Source of the DNA: Planktomarina sp.
GTDB taxonomy: Bacteria; Pseudomonadota; Alphaproteobacteria; Rhodobacterales; Rhodobacteraceae
Direction: 5' to 3'
DNA: 64,000 nt
Assembly (NCBI GenBank): GCA_020630595.1
Contig: JAHDBC010000010.1
Coordinates: 1-64,000, forward strand
The position numbers were made by a program, and so were the translations under genes. The notes under the pieces are model-generated. The model was not told the DNA's origin. It saw only the letters and a list, made by a program, of their open reading frames with translations, and did not search any database. Shown here piece after piece: positions 52,538 to 62,179 of the stretch. The first letter of the stretch is position 1. Each line of letters starts with the position of its first letter.

Positions 52538-53741
52538 CAACCTTTTCTTTGCGGATCAGCCACAACAGCGCAAAGCCCGCAAGCAACAGAAACGGGATCA
52601 TGGCAAGATTGACGGCATTCCACCCTTCAACTGCGGTTCCGCCCGAACAGTTCATCAGCCCCCCCGATGACAGCGATGCGATCGTCACGCAGCCAAACAC
52701 AATGGTGTCGTTCAATCCCTGAACCCTGCCGCGTTCATCCGAAGCGTGGGATGATGCCAACAGTGTTGTTGCACCGATGAACCCAAAGTTCCAACCAAGC
52801 CCCAAAAGAACCAGGGCCAGGAAAAAGTTTGTCAACGTAACGCCAGCAAGCCCGACAAGACCCGCACCAGCAAGAATCACAAGCCCCAGCGCCATGATCC
52901 GCTGCACGCCAAAGCGATTGATCAGGTGGCCCGTAAAAAACGATGGGGCAAACATCGCAAGCACGTGCGCTGTCACCACATCATTGGCGTTGTTCTTGGT
53001 AAAGCCGCATCCAACCACGGCCAGCGGGGTTGATGTCATGACAAGGTTCATCAGCGCGTAACTGACCATCGCACAGGTGATCGCAACGACGATGCGCGGC
53101 GTTGTCAGCAGTTCGCGGTAGCTGCGCCGCGGTACAGGTTTTTGTGTTTTCTTCTGGATCTTCGGCAGGCTGAGGAACAAAAACAACAGCATGCCCACAA
53201 GGTTCAGAACAACCACAGCAAGATAGGACCCCAGAAACGTCACGACATATGCGTCCTGCACCATCTTGTTCAGTTGCGGCCCCAAAATGGCTGACAACAG
53301 CCCACCCGCCATAACAAGCGAAATGGCGCGGGGACGATAGGCATCTGACGCAACATCCGTTGCCGCAAACCGGTAAAACCCCTGCGCTGACATGTAGATG
53401 CCAGTCATATAGCTGCCGATCAGGAAGACGGGAAAACTGGCAATGACCAATCCATACGCGCAGATCGCCGCCCCTACGGCACCCGCACCCGCGCCAATGA
53501 AAAACCCTGCCTGACGGCCAAAGCGTTGCATGACATTGGACAACCACGGCGCAGTGGTCATGGACCCGAAAACGATCAATGAAATCGGAAGGGTGGCAAA
53601 GCACGGGTTGGATGCCAGCTGTCCCCCGGCCAAGCCGCCAACCACGAATATCAGCGGCATCTGTGCGCCCAGGATCGCCTGTGCGGCAACCAAAACAGCA
53701 ACGTTGCGCCGGGCCAAGCGGTCATCTACGAAATCGGTCAT
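52524..53741 (-). CDS. MFS transporter
   Basis: 405 residues from ATG 53741 (MTDFVDDRLARRNVAVLVAA); the open frame to 53957 is antisense to the glycosylase gene. Twelve spans, with SNVMQRFGRQAGFFIGAGAG between spans 2 and 3 and TGHLINRFGVQRIMALGLVI in the second half. A cytoplasmic basic loop separates the halves (LPKIQKKTQKPVPRRSYREL). Substrate unknown. Divergent from the AlkA-like gene (67-base gap). Confidence 0.87.
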   Translation of the reverse strand: MTDFVDDRLARRNVAVLVAAQAILGAQMPLIFVVGGLAGGQLASNPCFATLPISLIVFGSMTTAPWLSNVMQRFGRQAGFFIGAGAGAVGAAICAYGLVIASFPVFLIGSYMTGIYMSAQGFYRFAATDVASDAYRPRAISLVMAGGLLSAILGPQLNKMVQDAYVVTFLGSYLAVVVLNLVGMLLFLFLSLPKIQKKTQKPVPRRSYRELLTTPRIVVAITCAMVSYALMNLVMTSTPLAVVGCGFTKNNANDVVTAHVLAMFAPSFFTGHLINRFGVQRIMALGLVILAGAGLVGLAGVTLTNFFLALVLLGLGWNFGFIGATTLLASSHASDERGRVQGLNDTIVFGCVTIASLSSGGLMNCSGGTAVEGWNAVNLAMIPFLLLAGFALLWLIRKEKVATPS

Positions 53742-53808
53742 ATTGGGGTCCTGCGCATTTCTTTTGGCAAATGACCCGAAAGCCGGGCAGGGCGCAAGGG
53801 GGGTGCAT

Positions 53809-54432
53809 ATGGAAGTGATCGCGACACAGGACCAGCTGGATACCGCGACCGCCGCACTTTGCGAACAAGCCCCGGCGTTTGTGCCGATCATTGCGCAAAC
53901 CGGCCCCTTGCCCTTGCGCCGTGCGCCGGGTGGATTTTCTGGTGTTCTGAAAATCATTGTGGGCCAGCAAGTGTCGACTGCGTCGGCGGCCGCGATTTGG
54001 AACCGGGTGGATCAGGCGGGGTTCAACCGTCCAGCGGAATGGGAGGGTGCCCCCGACGAAGTGTTGCAGTCATTGGGGCTGTCGCGGCCGAAAATACGAT
54101 ACGGACGCGCATTGTGTGATGCGAAAATTGACTGGGACGATTTGGAGCGCCTGCCTGATCGTGATGTGCAATCGATGCTGACAGCGGTGTCAGGCATTGG
54201 GCCGTGGACGGCGCACATCTATTTGCTGTCTTGTCTGGGGCGGCCTGATGTGTTTCCCGATGCCGATCTTGCCCTGCAGGAATCCGCAAAGCTGGCATTT
54301 GATCTGCCAGACCGTCCGACGGCGCGGGATTTGGCGGATCGTGCAAGGCTTTGGTCGCCTTACCGATCTGTTGCGGCGCGGGCACTTTGGTCATACTACC
54401 GGATCATCAAAGGCAAAGAAGGTTTGGCATGA
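53809..54432 (+). CDS. DNA-3-methyladenine glycosylase II (AlkA-like, HhH-GPD)
   Basis: 207 residues from ATG 53809 (MEVIATQDQLDTATAALCEQ), preceded by AAGGGGGG. Helix-hairpin-helix LTAVSGIGPWTAHIYLLSCL and the catalytic Asp in VFPDADLALQESA. IIVGQQVSTASAAAIW is the conserved GQQxS element. Removes alkylated purines. It lacks the N-terminal TBP-like domain of E. coli AlkA, as in the short form. Overlaps the esterase start (ATGA). Confidence 0.92.
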   Translation: MEVIATQDQLDTATAALCEQAPAFVPIIAQTGPLPLRRAPGGFSGVLKIIVGQQVSTASAAAIWNRVDQAGFNRPAEWEGAPDEVLQSLGLSRPKIRYGRALCDAKIDWDDLERLPDRDVQSMLTAVSGIGPWTAHIYLLSCLGRPDVFPDADLALQESAKLAFDLPDRPTARDLADRARLWSPYRSVAARALWSYYRIIKGKEGLA

Positions 54433-55097
54433 CACGGGTTTTGAACAGCGGGCAGCGGATGCCAGACAGTGGCGATGTGCGTGCGGCAGTGATTTTCCTG
54501 CACGGGTATGGGGCCAATGGGGCCGATCTTCTGGGCATTGGCGATGTATTGGCCGAACATATGCCGGATACGCTGTTTCTGGCCCCGGATGCGCCGGAAC
54601 AAACGGTTATGTCGCCCATGGGCCTGCAATGGTTTCCGATCCCTTGGATTGATGGATCATCCGAAGAAGACGCCGCCGCCGGACTGCGCCGTGCAGCAGA
54701 AGATTTGAACGCTTATCTTGACGGTGTCATGGTCGATTATGACCTGCTGCCGGAACAGGTGATCCTGTTCGGGTTTTCGCAGGGCACGATGATGTCATTG
54801 CACGTGGCCCCCCGCCGCGAAGATCCGGTTGCGGGTGTGGTCGCGTTTTCGGGGCGGCTTTTGGAACCTGAATTGCTGCCCGACGAAGTGCAATCGCGCA
54901 TGCCAGTTTTGTTGGTGCATGGGGATGCGGATGATGTTGTTCCGGTCCAATCGTTGCCCGCAGCCGCAGAAGGGTTGGAAAAAGCCGGGTTCACAGACAT
55001 CTTTGCACACATCATGAAAGGCACAGCCCACGGGATCGCGCCCGACGGGCTGCAAGTTGCATTGGCGTTCATGCGCAAACAACTGGGCATGGAATAG
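54429..55097 (+). CDS. Carboxylesterase/phospholipase (alpha/beta hydrolase 2)
   Basis: 222 residues, coupled to the glycosylase gene. AAVIFLHGYGANGADLLGIG is the oxyanion region, VILFGFSQGTMMSLH the Ser nucleophile elbow, LVHGDADDVVPVQSL the Asp and GTAHGIAPDG the His. Typical of the carboxylesterase/acyl-protein thioesterase family. Substrate not determinable. Confidence 0.9.
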   Translation: MTRVLNSGQRMPDSGDVRAAVIFLHGYGANGADLLGIGDVLAEHMPDTLFLAPDAPEQTVMSPMGLQWFPIPWIDGSSEEDAAAGLRRAAEDLNAYLDGVMVDYDLLPEQVILFGFSQGTMMSLHVAPRREDPVAGVVAFSGRLLEPELLPDEVQSRMPVLLVHGDADDVVPVQSLPAAAEGLEKAGFTDIFAHIMKGTAHGIAPDGLQVALAFMRKQLGME

Positions 55098-55161
55098 CGG
55101 CCGTCATATCCCCGTTACAGCGTCCCGGCAGACTGCGGCCAAATGGCACCAAATGTGGCGC

Positions 55162-55189
55162 TTGCCAGATGCAAACACCGCTATATAGT
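55162..55189 (+). promoter_or_regulatory. Sigma-70-type promoter for the HNH gene
   Basis: TTGCCA, 16-base spacer, TATAGT, about 100 bases before the HNH start. The leader includes GGGGGC...GCCCC, which can form a hairpin. The 193-base gap contains nothing else I can name. Confidence 0.5.
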
Positions 55190-55290
55190 GAACCATAGAA
55201 GACCGACCGGGGGCGCCCAGGCGGCCCCGTGACACTGTACCGGGCCTTTCTGCCATTTCATGGCCCGACTGACCTTTGGGGGATGCGGGC

Positions 55291-55875
55291 GTGACGACGG
55301 ATTTCAGAACTGACTTTGTGCGGGGCAACCCGAACCTTAAACAACGACCGGCATTGGTGTTGAATGCGGATTATCGGCCATTGTCGTATTATCCGCTTTC
55401 GGTCTGGGCGTGGCAGGACGCGGTGAAAGCCGCGTGGCTGGATCGGGTGCAGATCGTCGCGGAATACGACGATTATGTGCATTCGGTATCGACCAAGATC
55501 AAAATCCCATCGGTGGTCGTGCTGCGCGATTATGTGAAACCCCAGCGCAAGGTCGCATTCACGCGGTTTAACCTGTTCCTGCGCGACGAATTTTCTTGTC
55601 AGTATTGTGGGACTGCGGGCGATCTGACGTTCGACCACGTTGTGCCCCGGGCGCGCGGCGGGCGCACGAGCTGGGAAAATGTGGTTGCCGCCTGTTCCAA
55701 GTGCAACCTGCGCAAAGGATCACGGTCTTTGCGTCAATCGGGCATGTCGCTGCGCAAACCGCCGCGCCAACCGGGCGCGGAAGAATTGCGCAATGTGGGT
55801 CGCAAATTCCCGCCGAACCACCTGCATGAAAGCTGGATGGATTTTCTGTATTGGGATGCGGAATTGGAGGCTTAG
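55291..55875 (+). CDS. HNH endonuclease
   Basis: 194 residues from a GTG at 55291 (VTTDFRTDFVRGNPNLKQRP), with GGGGGA upstream; the TTG at 55276 is the next in-frame alternative. HNH site: SCQYCGTAGDLTFDHVVPRA, GGRTSWENVVAACSKCNLRK, with two CxxC zinc pairs and His in FDHV. The N-terminal ALVLNADYRPLSYYPLSVW is typical of the widespread chromosomal HNH family found as a single gene in many Alphaproteobacteria. Not part of a visible restriction system; function unknown. Confidence 0.9.
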   Translation: MTTDFRTDFVRGNPNLKQRPALVLNADYRPLSYYPLSVWAWQDAVKAAWLDRVQIVAEYDDYVHSVSTKIKIPSVVVLRDYVKPQRKVAFTRFNLFLRDEFSCQYCGTAGDLTFDHVVPRARGGRTSWENVVAACSKCNLRKGSRSLRQSGMSLRKPPRQPGAEELRNVGRKFPPNHLHESWMDFLYWDAELEA

Positions 55876-55906
55876 CCCGGCTGAACGCGACGCACAGAAA
55901 TTTGGA

Positions 55907-56854
55907 TCAAGCCGAACAACTCGCCCCGCCCAAAACACAGAATTTGGCACAATGCGGGTGGTTCAGCTGAACGTCACGTTCCGCCTGTTCCAGTGTTTCG
56001 CCCAATTCGAATTCTGGTGAATAGGCCAAAAGCGTGCAGGCCAGCACGGCGGGTTTTCCGGCACCTTTGCGTTTTACGACCATGCGCGATGATGAACACA
56101 TGATCGCATCGGGATGTTTGTTCAGGATACCCCAGCATGCGGTGGTGATTTCGGGCACTTCGACCGTTTCGTCCATTTCTGGAAACAGCACGGTCATCCC
56201 GGGGTTCATTGCATCAATGTCGTACCCACGGTCTGCATAAAGTGCTGCGTACCCGGCACGGCTGTCGGCATCCGTATCACCCCAGACCGTGCGGCCCGCC
56301 ACGGCCATCGTCATCCCGTTGTCGCGCAGCCAGTCCATGCCGATCAGCGTTTTTTCAAAAGACCCTTTGCCGCGTTCTTCATCGTGTTTTTCGGCCGAAT
56401 AGTGATCAACTGAAATACGGAACGTAAGCTTACCCGGATAGGCGGCGTTCAGTTCCAACAAGCCATCTTTGACCCGTTTGCGCTGCATCGGCAGCATGGC
56501 GTTGGTCAGAACCAAAACCTCATACCCGGCGGCCAGTGACCGGCGCAAAATTTCGATCATGTCCGGGTTCATGAACGGTTCGCCGCCGGTGAAGGCAATT
56601 TCGCGCACGTTCCAGTTCCGGTCGATCAGTTGATCCAGATAGACCTGCACTTCATCAGCCGTGATATAGACCAGCGCGTCATTGGTCGGGCTGCTTTCGA
56701 TATAGCAGTTCACACATTCAATGTTGCAAAGCGTTCCAGTATTGAACCAAAGCGTTTCCGGATGGGTTAGCGCAACGGACGCGCGCGCTTCGCCTTTGGC
56801 GGTCACAAACGGATCTTCGAATTTGCCGATGTTCGCAGGGGCCAAATCTTTCAT
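55907..56854 (-). CDS. Radical SAM protein of unknown function
   Basis: 315 residues, AAAGGA upstream of ATG 56854. Cluster motif CNIECVNC gives Cys43, Cys47 and Cys50, followed by AFTGGEPFMNP (SAM-binding GGE) and VLTNAMLPM. The C-terminus ends with CAKFCVLGGASCSA, and ACWGILNKHP adds another cysteine, suggesting a second, SPASM/twitch-like cluster region. No peptide precursor, methyltransferase substrate or partner gene is adjacent: the neighbours are HNH (convergent) and zwf (divergent). It could modify a peptide or act in cofactor synthesis, but nothing decides this. Confidence 0.88.
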   Translation of the reverse strand: MKDLAPANIGKFEDPFVTAKGEARASVALTHPETLWFNTGTLCNIECVNCYIESSPTNDALVYITADEVQVYLDQLIDRNWNVREIAFTGGEPFMNPDMIEILRRSLAAGYEVLVLTNAMLPMQRKRVKDGLLELNAAYPGKLTFRISVDHYSAEKHDEERGKGSFEKTLIGMDWLRDNGMTMAVAGRTVWGDTDADSRAGYAALYADRGYDIDAMNPGMTVLFPEMDETVEVPEITTACWGILNKHPDAIMCSSSRMVVKRKGAGKPAVLACTLLAYSPEFELGETLEQAERDVQLNHPHCAKFCVLGGASCSA

Positions 56855-56990
56855 TGCAAACGCGTCCTTTCGTGCTTTCCCATGGGCCTAAGCCGTTTTA
56901 GGGTTTTGCGAAACCACTGTAGTGCGGGGCTGACAGTTTTGTGAAGTCTGCTTGCCAATTGTGCTTTGTGGACAAGGGCGTTAAACCACA

Positions 56991-57002
56991 GATAGCGCTA
57001 AC
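56991..57002. promoter_or_regulatory. Candidate Entner-Doudoroff operator upstream of zwf
   Basis: GATAGCGCTAAC, one mismatch from GTTAGCGCTAAC, ending 22 bases before the zwf ATG. It shares the right half (CGCTAAC) and the spacing with the site in front of edd (17503-17514). Confidence 0.65.
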
Positions 57003-57024
57003 ATTTCGCAGAAAGGGGCCTGTC

Positions 57025-58470
57025 ATGGTGTCACGTGTTATTCCGGTCGATCCGTTTGATTTGGTCATCTTTGGCGGGACCGGTGATCTGGCCCGTCGCA
57101 AGATTCTGCCGGGTCTGTTTCGCAGATACTGTTCTGGTCAAATGCCGGCGGACGCCCGTATCATTGGTGCTGCGCGGTCTGATTTGGATGCAGACGGGTA
57201 TCGCCAGTTGGTGCGCGACGCGATTGATGAATTTGGCGGAAAGACAACCTGCAACGACGTGGACGCGTTTCTGGCAAATCTTGACTATGTCACCGTTGAT
57301 GCCCGCGGTGATCAGGGGTGGGAAGAATTGGCCGGAAAAATGCGGCCCGGTGTGATCCATGCACACTATTTTTCCGTTGGTCCTGGGTTGTTTGGCGATA
57401 TTGCAGAACGCCTGAACCGATTTGGCATTGCCCACGATGACAGCCGCGTTGTCGTTGAAAAACCCTTTGGTCGTGATCTGGCTTCGGCCAAGGAATTGAA
57501 TGCGTCATTGGCAGCGCAGTTTGATGAAAGCCAGATTTATCGGATTGACCATTATCTGGGTAAGGAAACGGTTCAAAACCTGATGGCGCTGCGGTTCGGC
57601 AACTTGTTGTTCGAACCTTTATGGAACGCCCAATACATTGATCACATTCAAATCACGGTGGCCGAAACCGTTGGTGTTGGCGGACGCGGCGCATACTATG
57701 ACAAATCCGGTGCGATGCGCGACATGGTTCAAAACCATTTGATGCAACTGTTGTGCCTGATTGCGATGGAACCGCCGTCGAAATTTGAACCTGATTCCGT
57801 GCGCGACGAAAAATTAAAGGTGATCCGTGCACTTCAGCCACTTGAACCGCACGAAATCGTTCGGGGCCAGTATGAAGCAAATGACACTCAATCAGGGTAC
57901 CGCGAAGACGCGGAAAACGACCGCAGTTCGACAGAAAGCTATATCGCGCTGAAAGTTGCACTGGCCAATTGGCGTTGGTCGGGCGTGCCGTTCTATTTGC
58001 GGACTGGCAAACGGTTGTCCGCGCGTTCATCTGAAATTGCGGTGGTGTTCAAAAAAATGCCCCATTCAATCTTCGAAGAATCCGACAACGAACAGGCCAA
58101 TATTCTGGCCATCCAGTTGCAACCCAACGAAGGGATGACGCTGGATGTCACGATCAAGGAACCGGGTCCCGGCGGTATGCGATTGGTGCATGTGCCGCTG
58201 GATATGACATTTGCCGAAGCCCTTGGCGAAGACGCCGATGCCCCAGACGCCTATGAACGGTTGATCATGGACGTGATCCGGGGCAACCAAACCCTGTTTA
58301 TGCGCGGTGACGAAGTCGAAGCGGCGTGGCGCTGGACCGATCCGATCATTTCCGGGTGGCAGGCGCGCAATGATGTCCCTAAGACATATGATATCGGAAG
58401 TTCGGGACCGATGGACGCCCATATGCTGTTGCATCGCGATGGGCGCAAATGGCGGGACATCAAGCAATGA
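57025..58470 (+). CDS. zwf: Glucose-6-phosphate 1-dehydrogenase
   Basis: 481 residues from ATG 57025 (MVSRVIPVDPFDLVIFGGTG), with AAAGGGG upstream; the open frame to 56941 includes the operator. NADP-binding FGGTGDLARRK, catalytic RIDHYLGKE, and EKPFGRDL are family signatures. First step of the Entner-Doudoroff route. zwf-pgl-pgi form one operon; the zwf stop overlaps pgl (ATGA). Confidence 0.97.
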   Translation: MVSRVIPVDPFDLVIFGGTGDLARRKILPGLFRRYCSGQMPADARIIGAARSDLDADGYRQLVRDAIDEFGGKTTCNDVDAFLANLDYVTVDARGDQGWEELAGKMRPGVIHAHYFSVGPGLFGDIAERLNRFGIAHDDSRVVVEKPFGRDLASAKELNASLAAQFDESQIYRIDHYLGKETVQNLMALRFGNLLFEPLWNAQYIDHIQITVAETVGVGGRGAYYDKSGAMRDMVQNHLMQLLCLIAMEPPSKFEPDSVRDEKLKVIRALQPLEPHEIVRGQYEANDTQSGYREDAENDRSSTESYIALKVALANWRWSGVPFYLRTGKRLSARSSEIAVVFKKMPHSIFEESDNEQANILAIQLQPNEGMTLDVTIKEPGPGGMRLVHVPLDMTFAEALGEDADAPDAYERLIMDVIRGNQTLFMRGDEVEAAWRWTDPIISGWQARNDVPKTYDIGSSGPMDAHMLLHRDGRKWRDIKQ

Positions 58471-59141
58471 ATTTTGTCGAATACGTGGATGCAGATATCC
58501 TGATGGTCGATCTGGCCAGCAAGATTGCAGGTGAATTGGAAAACCATCTGCTGACGCAAGACCGCGTCAGCCTGTGTGTGCCCGGTGGGTCAACGCCAGC
58601 GCCCATGTTCGACAGCCTGTCGGCCGCGAACGTGGACTGGGCGCGGGTCGACGTTCTTTTAACGGATGAACGCTGGGTTCCAGAAGACAGCGACCGATCA
58701 AACACCCGCATGATCAAGAACCGTCTTTTGCAGGGGCCAGCGGCATCAGCGAACTTGGTGCCATTTTTTAAGCCGGGGCTGGATGCGCATGCGGGGGCCA
58801 CTGCCATGTCCGATGCGCTGGATGCCATGCTGCCGTTGGGGGTTCTTGTTCTGGGAATGGGCACTGATATGCACTGCGCATCGCTGTTTCCCGGTGCGCC
58901 GGAATTGAAGGCGGCACAGGCCAACGATGCACCGGCATTGATGCCCATGACCCCGGGGGATGGCTTGGAACCAAGGGTCACGTTGACAGCGCGGGTTTTG
59001 GCGCAGGCATCAAACACGCATATCCTGATCGTTGGCGAGGATAAGAAAATCGCGCTGAATGCGGCACAGGATCTGCCGTTTGATCAAGCACCGGTGGGCC
59101 AGTTCCTGCAACAGGCCACCGTTCACTGGGCAAGGAGCTGA
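58467..59141 (+). CDS. pgl: 6-phosphogluconolactonase
   Basis: 224 residues from ATG 58467 ([20 protein letters not shown]). [17 protein letters not shown] and [20 protein letters not shown] are the conserved NagB/Pgl motifs. [20 protein letters not shown] corresponds to the usual GMGxDGHTASLFPG, with Met-His-Cys in place of Gly-His-Thr but the active-site His kept. Hydrolyses the zwf product. Five bases before pgi. Confidence 0.95.
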   Translation: MNFVEYVDADILMVDLASKIAGELENHLLTQDRVSLCVPGGSTPAPMFDSLSAANVDWARVDVLLTDERWVPEDSDRSNTRMIKNRLLQGPAASANLVPFFKPGLDAHAGATAMSDALDAMLPLGVLVLGMGTDMHCASLFPGAPELKAAQANDAPALMPMTPGDGLEPRVTLTARVLAQASNTHILIVGEDKKIALNAAQDLPFDQAPVGQFLQQATVHWARS

Positions 59142-59145
59142 CGCC

Positions 59146-60732
59146 ATGTGGGACGCGCTGAAATCACTTCAAGAACGGCATGCAAATCGAAGATTTCAAA
59201 CGTTGTTTGATTCGCAGCGTGCGCAAAAATTTTCGGTTCTGGCGGATGACATCCATTTCGATTTCTCCAAAACCAATATCGATGATGAAATCCTGACGGA
59301 ACTGGTCGACCTTGCAGTGTCGCGTGGGGTCCCGCACGCGCGGGATGAAATGCTTGCAGGGGCCAAAATCAACGTCACTGAAGACCGGGCTGTTTTGCAC
59401 ACAGCCCTGCGCAAACCCGGCGGAACCATTCGCGTGGATGGCGAAGATGTGATGCCCGGCGTTCTGGACACAAGAAGCCGCATGCTGGCGTTTGCAGGTG
59501 CTGTGCGCCGGGGTGATATCAGGGGTGCCGGGGGGGCGTTCACGGATGTTGTGAACATCGGCATCGGCGGGTCAGACCTTGGGCCCGCGATGGCGGTTGC
59601 GGCCCTCGCGCCCTATGCGGATGGTCCCAATTGCCATTTTGTCAGCAATATTGACGGGGCACATATCCACGATGTGTTGAAGGGGCTGAACCCCGCGACG
59701 ACCTTGGTCATTGTCGCATCCAAAACGTTCACAACGATCGAAACCATGACCAATGCGCAAACCGCGTTGGATTGGATGGGGCATTCGGTGGAAGACCCCG
59801 GCGGCCAGTTTGTTGCCCTGTCGTCTGATCTGGAAAAAACCGCGGCCTTTGGCATCGATCGGGACCGTGTGTTCGGGTTCGAAGACTGGGTTGGGGGGCG
59901 CTATTCCCTGTGGGGGCCCATTGGCCTGTCGATTGCGCTTGCAATCGGGCAAGATGATTTCGAAGCGTTCCTGGCCGGTGGGGCCGCGATGGACACCCAT
60001 TTTGCAAAGGCACCATTGTCTAAAAACATGCCCGTGCTTCTGGCGCTTGTCGGGGTGTGGCACCGTCAGGTGTGTGGCTATGCAACACGGGCTGTTCTGC
60101 CTTATGAACAGCGCCTGTCGCGGTTTCCGGCCTATCTTCAACAGCTGGAAATGGAATCGAACGGTAAACGGGTCACGCTGGACGGCGATCTTGTGGATGG
60201 ACCGACCGGCCCGGTCGTTTGGGGCGAACCCGGCACGAATGGTCAACATGCGTTCTATCAGTTGATCCACCAAGGCACCGACGTGGTGCCGTGTGAATTC
60301 ATGGTGGGGCGGCGTGGGCATGAACCCGATTTGACCCACCATCACCGGCTGCTTCAGGCCAATTGTCTGGCCCAGTCCGAAGCGTTGATGCTGGGGCGTG
60401 ATGTAGAAACGGCGAAGAAAATCGCAGCACAGGCTGGGTTTTCAGGCGACGAACTCGACCGGCAGGCCGCGCATCGGGTGTTTCCGGGCAACCGCCCTTC
60501 GACGACCCTGTGCTACCCGAAACTGACGCCCTTTGTGCTGGGTCAGCTGATCGCCCTGTATGAACACCGTGTGTTCGTCGAAGGTGTGATTCTTGGCATC
60601 AATTCTTACGATCAGTGGGGGGTTGAACTGGGCAAAATTCTGGCCACAGACATGCTTCCGCTGCTAGACGGATCGGACGATGCAAGTGCAAAGGATGGAT
60701 CCACCCAAACGTTGTTGGCGTATCTGCGGTGA
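59146..60732 (+). CDS. pgi: Glucose-6-phosphate isomerase
   Basis: 528 residues from ATG 59146 ([20 protein letters not shown]), with AAGGAG 8 bases upstream. [51 protein letters not shown] (catalytic Arg) and [11 protein letters not shown] are hallmarks. Interconverts glucose- and fructose-6-phosphate; in an organism using Entner-Doudoroff it mainly feeds fructose-6-P back into zwf. Ends directly at the convergent thioesterase stop. Confidence 0.97.
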   Translation: MWDALKSLQERHANRRFQTLFDSQRAQKFSVLADDIHFDFSKTNIDDEILTELVDLAVSRGVPHARDEMLAGAKINVTEDRAVLHTALRKPGGTIRVDGEDVMPGVLDTRSRMLAFAGAVRRGDIRGAGGAFTDVVNIGIGGSDLGPAMAVAALAPYADGPNCHFVSNIDGAHIHDVLKGLNPATTLVIVASKTFTTIETMTNAQTALDWMGHSVEDPGGQFVALSSDLEKTAAFGIDRDRVFGFEDWVGGRYSLWGPIGLSIALAIGQDDFEAFLAGGAAMDTHFAKAPLSKNMPVLLALVGVWHRQVCGYATRAVLPYEQRLSRFPAYLQQLEMESNGKRVTLDGDLVDGPTGPVVWGEPGTNGQHAFYQLIHQGTDVVPCEFMVGRRGHEPDLTHHHRLLQANCLAQSEALMLGRDVETAKKIAAQAGFSGDELDRQAAHRVFPGNRPSTTLCYPKLTPFVLGQLIALYEHRVFVEGVILGINSYDQWGVELGKILATDMLPLLDGSDDASAKDGSTQTLLAYLR

Positions 60733-61209
60733 TCAGCGGTCGTCGCGTGCGCCATCGGTTTGCGCAAAGATGCGGCGCAGGTCATCGGGCAACGGATATT
60801 TCGCGCCGGATTGATCCAGCCAAACGATAACAGCAAACCCAGTGGCGCGCAGGTCACCGGACCAGACGGCATATTCCATTGTGAAACTGCTGGTGCGAAA
60901 TGCTGCCGTGCGCCCCGTGACAACGTAATCTTCGTGTAGCCCCATTTCTTTTTTGTAATCCATGCCGATGGATTTCAGCACGATGCGCGGCGGGGTCCCG
61001 TTGTAATCTGCAATCCCGTAATGCTTGAAATAGTGGATGCGCAGATTTTCCAACCAACGCAGATAGGCTGTGTTGTTCACATGCGCCAGGGCATCCAATT
61101 CGCCGAACCGGGTCCGGTCCGCAACGCCAAAGGACCAGGGTTCTGGAATCCCCAGACGGTCCAGATCATCGCGCAAAAGCGGGGGGTTGAAAGCAGGTAT
61201 TTGTTGCAT
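60733..61209 (-). CDS. Acyl-CoA thioesterase, 4HBT/YbgC hotdog type
   Basis: 158 residues, AGAGGA upstream of the ATG. Hotdog fold: RFGELDALAHVNNTAYLRWL contains the catalytic Asp of the 4-hydroxybenzoyl-CoA thioesterase group and the HVNN element; SSFTMEYAVWSGDLRATGFA is the central helix/strand. Hydrolyses an acyl-CoA; substrate unknown. Transcribed away from the sulfotransferase-like gene. Confidence 0.88.
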   Translation of the reverse strand: MQQIPAFNPPLLRDDLDRLGIPEPWSFGVADRTRFGELDALAHVNNTAYLRWLENLRIHYFKHYGIADYNGTPPRIVLKSIGMDYKKEMGLHEDYVVTGRTAAFRTSSFTMEYAVWSGDLRATGFAVIVWLDQSGAKYPLPDDLRRIFAQTDGARDDR

Positions 61210-61315
61210 GGGGTCCTCTGTCCTAAATCAAACACAGGTGCAAGGGGCAGACTTTTTGCAAATTGGAAACGAATGTGGTGCTAGTGGAAACAATGATGAT
61301 CAAAGGTGCGTTGGT

Positions 61316-62179
61316 ATGCAGTTCGTTTTACATTTGGGTCCGCACAAAACAGCGTCAACCTTTATCCAGCTGACGTTGGCACGCCACCGGGAATTGTTGG
61401 CAAACAAGGGTGTCTTGATTGCGCCACACAGCGAAACCAACAAGTTGAAGCCATACGGCATGGAACCTGCTGAAGCCGCAGATGCGTTCTGGCAAACCGC
61501 GTTCCCCGAAACTGTGAAGACCATCGTGCAAAGTGATGAATCCCTGATGGGGTCCGCAAAGCAATGCGCGTTTCTGGGGGATCTGTATCGCAACCCGCAA
61601 AAGGGCCTGCAAAAACACTGTCAGGCGCTGCCGGTGCAGCCGACGAAAATCATGATTGCAGTCCGTGACTACCAGATGTTTTTTCCGGCCTGCTACGCCG
61701 AACTGATTGCAACCAGTTCTGCGGATCGCTTTCACCGGCCCGATGTTCTTGCGGCGCGTGTGACTGGGAACATGCCATCGTGGCACCGCGGACTGCTGGG
61801 GATTGCAAAGGCCTGCCCAGAGGCAGAGATTGTTGTTTGGCGTCACGAAGATTTCGGCGCGTTGTTTGATCAGATTCTGGTCCATATGATTGGGGAAGAC
61901 GCGGCAAAGGCGGTGTTCAAATCGAAAGCCGCACCGGATCTTTCTGAAATCGTAAACCCAACGCCGCAGATGCCTGCCATTGATGCCTTTTGGGATGTCA
62001 TGACGCGCGAAGGTCTGCAGGGTGCACAGCGGCAGTGGGACACAATCGTTGATGCCGCGCCCAAGGGCCGGCCCTTCGCCATCTGGACACCATCACAAGC
62101 GTCGCATCTGGCCCAAATCTATCAAAAGGATTGGGCGGAACTTGTTGAAAACGAAAGGTTTTCCACCCTGACGGTTTAA
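61316..62179 (+). CDS. Sulfotransferase-like P-loop protein
   Basis: 287 residues from ATG 61316, preceded by AAAGGTG; the open frame to 61070 is antisense to the thioesterase. The N-terminus MQFVLHLGPHKTASTFIQL is the PAPS 5'-phosphosulfate loop pattern (H-K-T-x-S/T-T) of Roseobacter-type sulfotransferases. KIMIAVRDYQMFFPACYAEL is consistent with the 3'-phosphate-binding Arg region, and AEIVVWRHEDFGALFDQIL with a later core strand. Probably modifies a surface glycan or lipid; no acceptor can be named. Stop overlaps the convergent gene by 4 bases. Confidence 0.75.
   Translation: MQFVLHLGPHKTASTFIQLTLARHRELLANKGVLIAPHSETNKLKPYGMEPAEAADAFWQTAFPETVKTIVQSDESLMGSAKQCAFLGDLYRNPQKGLQKHCQALPVQPTKIMIAVRDYQMFFPACYAELIATSSADRFHRPDVLAARVTGNMPSWHRGLLGIAKACPEAEIVVWRHEDFGALFDQILVHMIGEDAAKAVFKSKAAPDLSEIVNPTPQMPAIDAFWDVMTREGLQGAQRQWDTIVDAAPKGRPFAIWTPSQASHLAQIYQKDWAELVENERFSTLTV

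Noticed and set aside
55291-55875. HNH gene as part of a restriction or anti-phage system
   Set aside because: No methyltransferase, helicase or other defence gene adjoins it; it looks like the common single-gene chromosomal HNH family.
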